Below, piece after piece: positions 1-6,100 of a DNA stretch of 7,680 nt. Within the stretch, counting starts at the first letter, position 1, and each line of letters begins with the position of its first letter. Origin of the DNA: Deltaproteobacteria bacterium (GTDB lineage: Bacteria > Desulfobacterota > Desulfarculia > Desulfarculales > Desulfarculaceae); the NCBI GenBank assembly GCA_021815655.1, contig JAKAGJ010000080.1, positions 1-7,680 on the forward strand, given 5' to 3'. The notes beneath the pieces are model-generated. The model saw only the letters and a program-made list of their open reading frames with translations, was not told the origin of the DNA and did no database searches. The position numbers were made by a program, and so were the translations under genes.

Positions 1-262
1 GTTCTGCCTGATCCTGCCCAACACCAACCTGGAAGACGCCCTGGCCCTGGTGGAGCGTCTGCGCGTCCAGGTGTCCGAAACCTGCTTCGAGTTCGGACGC
101 CTGAAACTGGGCCTGACCATCAGCGCGGGGGTGACATGCAGCCAGGGCCAAGGCGAGCCGGTGCGGGCCGACACCCTGCTGAGCCAGGCCGACGAGGCCC
201 TTTACCGCGCCAAGACCAGCGGCCGCAACCAGACCGAGGTGGCGGTCTGCCACCTGGCCTGA
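1..262 (+). CDS. GGDEF-domain protein (probable diguanylate cyclase), C-terminal fragment
   Basis: This is the 3' end of a gene entering from the left edge; the reading frame is open from base 2 and stops at TGA 260-262. The 86 visible residues are the last part of a GGDEF domain. They begin F-C-L-I-L-P, and the first F may be the last residue of the GG(D/E)EF signature itself, which would lie just outside the window. The rest follows the family: the helix after the signature, the beta-hairpin with L-T-I-S-A-G-V, and the closing A-D-E-A-L-Y-R-A-K plus G-R-N-Q block near residues 63-80. Such domains make c-di-GMP from two GTP in the cytoplasm. The catalytic signature, inhibitory site and any sensor domain are out of view, so an active cyclase is inferred. 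A GTG at 50 is an internal valine, not a start. The protein ends about nine residues after the domain, and the gene converges on the minus-strand genes that follow. Confidence 0.9.
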   Translation, partial: FCLILPNTNLEDALALVERLRVQVSETCFEFGRLKLGLTISAGVTCSQGQGEPVRADTLLSQADEALYRAKTSGRNQTEVAVCHLA

Positions 263-277
263 CAGCCCCTGTGGCAG
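247..277 (+). terminator. Stem-loop at the 3' end of the left GGDEF gene, possible weak terminator
   Basis: CTGCCAC at 247-253 and GTGGCAG at 271-277 form a perfect 7-bp inverted repeat around a 17-nt loop that contains the TGA stop codon. A T-rich but interrupted stretch follows about 13 nt later (TCTTATTTATT, 295-304), not directly against the stem. The position suits transcript ending or 3'-end protection for the plus-strand gene. The lack of an adjacent T-run makes a classical intrinsic terminator doubtful. Confidence 0.25.
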
Positions 278-364
278 TCCCGGCGGTGTCTAATCTTATT
301 TATTAAATAAACTGGTAGTGGCTTAAAACTGCTGGCCTTGTGCTGAATACTAACCAGGCCGGCC
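263..364. other. Convergent intergenic gap, AT-rich in its centre
   Basis: This 102-nt gap separates the stop of the left GGDEF gene from the stop of the minus-strand TIM-barrel gene. Its centre (about 291-330) is strikingly AT-rich for this window and includes TTTATTAAATAAA at 299-311, a 5-bp inverted repeat around TAA. No coding potential, promoter pair or RNA gene is visible. Because the genes converge, the gap probably only serves transcript ending. Confidence 0.6.
325..363 (-). terminator. Candidate intrinsic terminator of the GGDEF-HAD-TIM operon
   Basis: Read on the minus strand, GCCGGCCT (363-356) can pair with AGGCCAGC (338-331) across a 17-nt loop, giving an 8-bp GC-rich stem with one C-A mismatch. 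TTTT (328-325) follows 2 nt after the stem. It begins 1 nt downstream of the TIM-barrel stop codon, where an operon terminator would be expected. The long loop, the mismatch and the short T-run keep confidence low. In the plus direction the mismatch becomes a G-U pair, but there is no T-run after the stem. Confidence 0.35.
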
Positions 365-1321
365 TCAGCCCCACAGCCCTCGCAGCAACTTCGCCGCCGC
401 CCTGGCCCCGGCCAGGCCGTCACCCGGGCCTTCGTACTCCACGCTGAAGCACCCGTCATAGCCAGCCCGGGCCAGCGATTGCAGGAGCCCGGCGTAATCG
501 CCTTGGCCGGCCTCCGGGCCAGGATCAAGCTGGCGGGTCTTGAAGTGCACATGCGCCACCGCCGGGGCCAACAACTCCACCGCCGCCCGGCGGTCGATCT
601 GGGGATGGAAATTGCCCAGGTCCAGGCAGATGCCCAGAGGCGTACCCTCCCCTGCCCGGCTTTCCAGCCCGGCCCGCCACACCAAATCCTTGAGCAGCAG
701 CATATCCTCGGCATGGCTGGTGAGGCCGTAGTGGTTCTCCAAGGCCAGGGTCAGCCCCAGGTCTTGGGCCAGGCGGGCCAAGGGCTGCAAGGCCCAGGCC
801 GCGCTTTGCAGTTCCAGATCGCCGGCCCGGGGCGGCAAGGGCCGGCTGGCGGCCAGGCTGGGCCGGCCGGTCCCCAACCATAGACCATAGGCCCCGCGCG
901 CCAGGCAACCCAGGGGACGCCGCAGCCGGGCCTGGGGATTGCGATGCCTTTCCAGGGACAGGAGCAGCCGCCCCAGGGAAGCCCCCGGGCCGCCGCCGAT
1001 ACCCACGCGCACCACCCGCGCGCCCAGGTCGGCGCACTGGCTCAAAAGCTCTTTGGCCAAGTCCACCTGCTGGGCCACCAGGGGCTTGGAGGCCCGCAAT
1101 TCCAGGCACAAGGACAGGCCGCCCGGCCCCAGGCCGGCCTGGGTTTGGGCCTGGCCCAACTCCCGCCAGACCGGCCGTTCCCAGGAGGGCAACAGGCGGT
1201 CCAGCCACTCCAGGCCGTCGAAGCCGGCCCCGGCGGCCAGGGCCGGCAACTGGGCGCTGGCCAGGCGGCCGCGCAGCAGTGGCGCCGCCAGGGACCAGGC
1301 ATGTAGCAGTATCCTGGGCAT
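365..1321 (-). CDS. Xylose-isomerase-like TIM-barrel protein (sugar phosphate isomerase/epimerase family)
   Basis: This 318-residue cytoplasmic protein has the hallmarks of the AP-endonuclease-2/xylose-isomerase TIM-barrel superfamily, which includes sugar and hydroxypyruvate isomerases, sugar epimerases, dehydratases and endonuclease IV. The N-terminal strand leads to G-F-D-G-L-E-W (33-39). Likely divalent-metal ligands are E195 in L-A-L-E-N-H, D234 and H239 in C-L-D-L-G-N-F-H, H257/H259 in A-H-V-H-F-K, and E295/E297 in F-S-V-E-Y-E. The set looks complete, so an active enzyme is likely, but the substrate cannot be read from sequence. There are none of the zinc-site patterns that would make endonuclease IV the better call. 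The ATG at 1321-1319 lies 5 nt after the stop of the HAD gene with no strong ribosome site of its own, so it is probably translated by coupling. It is the last gene of its unit. The stretch around residues 120-170 is rich in R, L, P and G and resembles the family poorly. Confidence 0.8.
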   Translation of the reverse strand: MPRILLHAWSLAAPLLRGRLASAQLPALAAGAGFDGLEWLDRLLPSWERPVWRELGQAQTQAGLGPGGLSLCLELRASKPLVAQQVDLAKELLSQCADLGARVVRVGIGGGPGASLGRLLLSLERHRNPQARLRRPLGCLARGAYGLWLGTGRPSLAASRPLPPRAGDLELQSAAWALQPLARLAQDLGLTLALENHYGLTSHAEDMLLLKDLVWRAGLESRAGEGTPLGICLDLGNFHPQIDRRAAVELLAPAVAHVHFKTRQLDPGPEAGQGDYAGLLQSLARAGYDGCFSVEYEGPGDGLAGARAAAKLLRGLWG

Positions 1322-1326
1322 TATGC

Positions 1327-2007
1327 TCAGTCCAGCAAGCCCAGGTGACAGGCCAGGCGCTCCAGATCGGGGAACACGGCCTGGGCCTGGGCCAAGTGGG
1401 CGGGGGTGAGGGTGGAGGCCAGGGCGTAGCAGGTGGCCCCGGCGGCGGCGGCGGCGGCGATGCCGGCGGGGGCGTTCTCCACCACCAGGCAGTCTTGAGG
1501 CGCTTGGGCCAGGCGGCCGGCGGCGGTCAGGTAGGGGGCGGGGTGGGGCTTGTGGCGGGTGACGTCCTCGGCGCAGACCACCACCGCGAAGCCTTGGCGA
1601 ATCTCCGGCGGCAGGCAGGTCTCCACCATTTCCCGGCGGGAGCTGGTGACCAGGGCCGCCGGCACCCCGGCCCGCTTGAGTCCCCGCAGCATGCGCCGCA
1701 CCCCCGGGAAGGGGCGCACGCTGCCGGCCTGGCGCTCCAGGTACAGGGCGGCCTGCTGGTCCAGCAGCCGGGCCATGCCGGCCTGGGCCTGTTGGCGATC
1801 CAATGGGGGCAGCTCCAGGGCCGGGCCGTGCTCATCCAGGAAGCGCCACAACACCTCGGCGCCCAGGGCGCCCTCGTTTTCCAGGATGAAGGACAGGGGC
1901 ACCCGCACCCCCAGCCCGGCCAGCACCTCCTGCCAGGCCTGGGCATGGCAGGCCATGGAATCCAGTATCACGCCGTCCATGTCAAATAGTACTGCCGCGA
2001 AGCGCAT
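1327..2007 (-). CDS. HAD superfamily IA hydrolase (beta-phosphoglucomutase/sugar phosphatase type)
   Basis: This 226-residue protein has the normal length and all four HAD motifs. Motif I is F-D-M-D-G (8-12), with nucleophile D9 and acid/base D11. Motif II is V-T-S-S (120-123). Motif III is K153 in H-K-P-H-P. Motif IV is V-V-E-N-A-P (175-180), in which the usual second acidic residue is N178, a variant I recognise in this subfamily. A helical cap (about 17-95) follows motif I. H21 in the H-A-Q-A-W block sits where beta-phosphoglucomutase has its catalytic His20, but several sugar phosphatases share it, so mutase and phosphatase cannot be separated. The substrate is probably a small phosphorylated sugar or similar metabolite. 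Its ATG (2007-2005) shares one base with the TGA of the upstream GGDEF gene (TGATG) and has GGTGAAGG four bases upstream, which points to strong translational coupling. Six GCC alanine codons in a row follow motif IV. Confidence 0.88.
   Translation of the reverse strand: MRFAAVLFDMDGVILDSMACHAQAWQEVLAGLGVRVPLSFILENEGALGAEVLWRFLDEHGPALELPPLDRQQAQAGMARLLDQQAALYLERQAGSVRPFPGVRRMLRGLKRAGVPAALVTSSRREMVETCLPPEIRQGFAVVVCAEDVTRHKPHPAPYLTAAGRLAQAPQDCLVVENAPAGIAAAAAAGATCYALASTLTPAHLAQAQAVFPDLERLACHLGLLD
1441..1458 (+). repeat. (GGC)6 trinucleotide tract inside the HAD gene
   Basis: Six consecutive GGC units on the plus strand read as six GCC alanine codons on the coding strand, just after HAD motif IV (residues 184-189). 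Gain or loss of units would stay in frame and only change the length of this helix start. Runs of this kind are easily produced by GC-rich alanine codon use. Confidence 0.8.
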
Positions 2008-3098
2008 CAGGCCTTCACCGCCACCTGGTTGCGCCCCTGTTGCTTGGCCTCGTACAGGGCCTCGTCGGCGCGGTTAATGAGGTCGTCGATGCTGTCGCCG
2101 GGATGATAGGCGGTAACGCCCAAGGATACCGTGATGTTAAGCCCAGGGGCCATATCGCCGAAACTAAACTCCGCGATGCCCTCGCGCACCCGCTCCATGG
2201 CCTTGATGGCGCTGTCCAGGCTAGTGTCCACCATCACCAGCAGGAACTCCTCGCCCCCAAAGCGGGCGATGATGTCCACCTCGCGGATGGCCTCCCGGGT
2301 AAGCTGCGAGAATTTTTGCAGCACCATGTCGCCCACGTTGTGGCCGAAATGGTCGTTGACCCGCTTGAAGTGATCCAGGTCGGCATAGCAGACCACGAAG
2401 GAGTAGCGCCCCCGGTCGGCCAGGCTTTTTTGGTATTTGAGTATCTCCAGGATGTGCCGGCGGTTGAATGCCCCGGTCAACTCGTCGGTGATGGCCTGCT
2501 GCCTTATGGTCAGCAAGGCGGAGGAGAGATCCTGGTTCTGGCGCGAAACCTTGCGCCGCAGTTCGCTCAATTCCGAGCCGGAGAGCGAAAACCCGCCCAG
2601 GGTGAAGGCAAAGCCCAGCCAGTGGATCATCTCGGCCCGCAACTGGATCGCCTCGGGATGATACTGCAACAACAGCAGGATCACGGTGCCGTAGCAGGAC
2701 AGGGCCATGGCGGTGATGAAGAAGAACCCGGCCAGCTTAAGGCGAAAGGCCGCGAAGATCATGGTCGTGAGGTACACCATCAGAAACACGGCCCGCAGTT
2801 GATCCAGAAAGTAGATGCTGCTGAAGGAGACGATGGTGGCGATGACTATCTGGAGCATGGTCAGGGATGGGTCGGGAAAGCGCAGGTTTTGGTTGGTGAG
2901 TATCAACACCGGAGCGGCCAGGGCCCCTACCACGAGCATGGCCATGAGGAGCAGGAAATCCTGCATGGTGCCCCGAAAAAAACCCAGCACGTAGCTGGCG
3001 CCCAACAGGGCCACGAACACAGCCCCTCCGCCCAGCCCCAAGAGGCTGCGCCGCAACCGGAGCCGCTGTTTGCCGCGCTCGTCCAAGGGTTCGGGCAC
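2007..3098 (-). CDS. Membrane-bound diguanylate cyclase (six-helix membrane domain plus GGDEF)
   Basis: This 363-residue protein has a short basic cytoplasmic N-terminus (1-18), about six hydrophobic segments (near 20-41, 47-67, 79-98, 103-118, 122-145 and 157-173), a linker helix of probable coiled-coil character (175-202) and a C-terminal GGDEF domain (204-363). The domain has D-E-L-T-G-A-F-N-R-R (205-214), the metal aspartate in Y-A-D-L-D (238-242), the active-site signature GGEEF (281-285) and the closing A-D-E-A-L-Y-E-A-K block. R272-x-x-D275 lies exactly five residues before GGEEF, the known product-inhibition site, so an active, feedback-inhibited c-di-GMP synthase is likely. The membrane part matches no named sensor domain I recognise. 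The start is GTG at 3098: a full GGAGGTGA ribosome site lies 6 nt upstream, and an in-frame TGA just above it excludes a longer protein. It heads the GGDEF-HAD-TIM unit, 83 nt after addA. Confidence 0.93.
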   Translation of the reverse strand: MPEPLDERGKQRLRLRRSLLGLGGGAVFVALLGASYVLGFFRGTMQDFLLLMAMLVVGALAAPVLILTNQNLRFPDPSLTMLQIVIATIVSFSSIYFLDQLRAVFLMVYLTTMIFAAFRLKLAGFFFITAMALSCYGTVILLLLQYHPEAIQLRAEMIHWLGFAFTLGGFSLSGSELSELRRKVSRQNQDLSSALLTIRQQAITDELTGAFNRRHILEILKYQKSLADRGRYSFVVCYADLDHFKRVNDHFGHNVGDMVLQKFSQLTREAIREVDIIARFGGEEFLLVMVDTSLDSAIKAMERVREGIAEFSFGDMAPGLNITVSLGVTAYHPGDSIDDLINRADEALYEAKQQGRNQVAVKA

Positions 3099-3181
3099 CA
3101 GGGCTCACCTCCGCCGAATTAATTAACCGTAGCCTCTCTTACAGGTTATATGGAGTAGGTTCAATATCCTATTTCATTAAA
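3099..3181. other. AT-rich gap between addA and the membrane GGDEF gene, possible promoter region
   Basis: These 83 nt separate two co-directional minus-strand genes. Apart from the ribosome site, they hold an AT-rich leader with AATTAATTAA at 3117-3126, which contains the 8-bp palindrome TTAATTAA. On the minus strand a weak sigma-70-like pair can be drawn: TTGAAC (3164-3159), 17 nt, TAAGAG (3141-3136). The better-looking hexamer TATAAC (3150-3145) has no suitable -35. There is no clear terminator hairpin with a T-run after addA. The gap could carry a promoter for the downstream unit or simply be read through. Confidence 0.35.
3105..3112 (-). promoter_or_regulatory. Strong Shine-Dalgarno fixing a GTG start
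   Basis: The minus strand reads GGAGGTGA here, an eight-base match to the 16S rRNA 3' end, followed by GCCCTG and then GTG (3098-3096). The 6-nt spacing and the in-frame TGA inside this element fix the start of the membrane GGDEF protein at the GTG. Confidence 0.85.
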
Positions 3182-6100
3182 TCAGCCACAACCTGGGCAC
3201 AATCCCGCCGCGTTCAAGGCACAGCCCGAGCCGCGGCAGTCCTGGCCCGGGGGTAAGTCCAGGGGGTTGACCATGGGGGGCAGGCTGGCGATGCCCTGGG
3301 CGGCCTGGCCCAAGCGCCGCCGCCATTGCTCCAACTCGGCCGCCTCCAGGGGCATTTCCAGCAGCCGTGAACCTTCTGTGGCCAGGTAGCATAGAAATAC
3401 CCGAGGCAAAGGCCCCCGCTGGCCCTGGGCCTGCCACAGGGCCAGGGCATAGAGGGCCATCTGGGCGCGGTATTTCTGGGGCTTGACCTCGCCGGTGACC
3501 TTGTAGTCCACCAAAAGCGCCGGTCCCGCGAGTGGCTGCACCAAGAGGTCGAACTCGCCGATCACCTCCAAGGCCGGGGCGCCCTCCCGGGCCGGCAATA
3601 CCAGGCTGAAGCCCTGCTCCCGGGCCAACCGCCCCGGCCCGGCCGCCGCCAAGAGCTGGGGCAGGCCGCAACTCCACCAACCGGCGGCCAGGGCCGCGGC
3701 CCGGGAACCCAGATCATCTGCCAAGTCCAGGCCGATCAGGGTCTGGGCCAAGCCCTCCGGCCCGCGGGCCAGGTCGCTCAGTTCCAGCAGGCGGTGCACG
3801 GCGCTGCCCAGGGCGGCGGCATCGGACGTGCCCGCCTGGCCCTGCCCCGCCGCCGGGGCCAGCCAGGCGCTGTCCAGCATCAGCCGCCGGCTGAATACAT
3901 AGCGCCGGGGGCAGGCCAGCCAGTCCTCCAGGGCGCTGACCGACTCGCTCACCAGGGCCACCGGGGCTGGCCGGCGGTGCAGGCTGCGCTCCAGCACTTG
4001 TTGGGCCTGGCTGGCCAGGGCGCCAGTGGCCGGCGGGGCGGCCAGCGGCGTCGCCCAAGTCTGCGCCGGCGTGGGTGGCGCCAGCAGCCTGGTTTCAGGG
4101 TCGGACAGGATGTATCGCCCCAGCCAGCGCCCCCAGTAGCCCTGGTCCTTGTCCGGCGCGCCGTGCAGGCAGAAGATCAGGCGCTCGCGCGCCCTGGTCA
4201 GGGCCACGTAGAACAGGCGGGCGGCCTCGGCCTCCTCCACGGCCCGCTGGCGGGCCAGCAGGCGCGCGGAAAGGGGCGTGGGGCGCGCCCGCCCGCCAGC
4301 CGGGTCGGGGCCCTTGAGCCCCAGCACTCCGCCTGGCCCCAGCAAGGGCGCGCCGTGCCGGGGTCTGAAGGCCAGGTCCGCCAGGGCCACCACCGGGAAT
4401 TCCAACCCCTTGGCCTGGTGGATGCTCATCAGGCGGATCACCGGGGCCTCCTCGCCCATGAGCGGGGCCTGGGCGTCCTCGGGCGGCTCTTGCACCAGAT
4501 CCCGCAGGCGGCGCAGGAATTCCTCCACCCCGGCCCCGGCCAGGCCAGGGTCGCGGGCCGATTCGATAAGCTTGCGCAGGTTGGCGGCCTTTTGCTCGCC
4601 GCCGCTGGTGCCCAGCCACACCGGCACGAGATCGCTGGCCTCCACCAGGCACTCCAGCAACTCCGCCGGGGAGTAGCGTCGGGCCTGGGGCCTTAGGCGC
4701 GCCAGCCAGGCACGTGCCCCCTGCCAGCGTGCTTGTTGCTCAGGCCCCAGCCAGTCCGGCAGGTCCACCACCTGGGGCAGGGCCTCAGCCAGGGGCCGGG
4801 CCTGGCCAGTTTCCGTGAAGCCCAGGGCCAGCAGGCTTTCGTCGCTCAAGCCCACCAGGGGCGAGCGCAGGAACCCGGCCAGGGCCAGTCCGTCGGCGGG
4901 GTCCAGCAGGGTTTGCAGGGCCAGCAGCAGGTCCCCCACCTCCTGGCACTGGTAAAAGCCCCGGCCGCCCACGGTGTAGTAGTCCAGGCCGGCGGCGCTC
5001 AAGGCCCGCTCGTAGACCTCCACCTGGGTCAACCTACGGAAAAGAATGGCCACATCCCCGCCCTGCCAGCCCTGGTCGCGCAGGACCCGCAGGTGGTTGG
5101 CCAAGGCGCGGGCCTCGATCTGGCGCCAGAGGGCCAGGCTGGTCTGCTCGCCGCCCTGGCCCCGGCAGTCCAGCACCTCCACGGCGGGGCCATCGCCGGC
5201 TTGGGCGCGTCCCCGCACCTGCTCATCACCAACGCCGAAATCCACGTAGACCTCGGGCGCCGGGGCCTGGTGGTCCGCCTGGCCGAATACCTGGGGGAAC
5301 AAGCGGTTGAAGAAGGCGATCAATTCGGGGCGCGAACGGAAGTTCTCGCCCAAAAAGGCCACCTGGCCCGCCCCGTCCTGAAAGCGGCGCAAGGCTTGGC
5401 TGAAGACGCTGACGTCGGCCCCCCGGAAGGCGTAGATGCTCTGCTTGCGGTCACCCACCAAGAGCACCAGGGGTCCGTCCGCCGGTGGGGCCTCGCCGGT
5501 GGGCGCGGCCAGACCGGCCAGCAGATAGACCATCTGCCCTTGCACGGGATTGACGTCCTGGAACTCGTCCACCATCAAGGCGCGAATGCGCTGGCGCAGC
5601 TCGGCCCGCACCGCCGGATGGCCGCGCAAAAGCTCCAGGGCCAGGAGCAGCAGGTGGTCAAAGGACAGGGCCGCCCGCCGCCGCAGCTCGGCCTCCAGGG
5701 AGGCCTCAACCTCCTGGGCCAAGGTGAGCAGGTCTTGTCCATAAGCCGCCGCCGCCGGCAGGGCCGCCAGCCCGGTCAACTCCTGTTGCAGGGCCAAGGC
5801 CTGGTCTTTAAGCTCCTTGGCCTTGCCCCACTGCCCGCCCAGCAGGGCCCCCAGGCGCTCCAGCAGGGGCAAATCCAGGCCATTTTCTTCAAGTGATTTA
5901 TGCGATAAACTCCAATCTTCGCTAATTTCCTTTATTTTATCAAGATAGGCCGCCTTGGCGCCGAACTGGCCACCGGCCCGCCCGGCTTCCAGCAGGGCCA
6001 GTACCCGCCCCAGCTCAGCCAGGAGGCCCGAGCCGGCGGCCAGGGCCTCTTGATGGGCCTGGGCCGTGGATTGCAAGGCCTGGCCGGCCCGCAGGCCCTG

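Noticed and set aside
2040..3122. 360-codon plus-strand open frame covering the membrane GGDEF gene
   Set aside because: Antisense to a clear GGDEF gene with intact catalytic motifs; the product is His/Gln/Gly-rich with no recognisable domain.
3145..3173. TATAAC at 3150-3145 (minus) as a -10 box
   Set aside because: The hexamer at the right distance upstream is AATAGG, with almost no match to a -35 box.
3794..4696. 300-codon plus-strand open frame opposite addA
   Set aside because: Low-complexity Gly/Arg/Gln/Ala product typical of antisense GC-rich coding DNA; no family features.
4733..5896. Long open frame of 387 codons on the plus strand opposite addA
   Set aside because: It is a shadow of addA: the translation is a Gln/Gly/Leu-rich repeat of the antisense codons with no domain, and addA has full motif support on the other strand.
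5881..5946. Internal promoter in the AT-rich island of addA
   Set aside because: A TTGATA-like hexamer occurs on the minus strand, but the sequence 17 nt downstream (GAAGAT) is a poor -10, and no gene start follows it.
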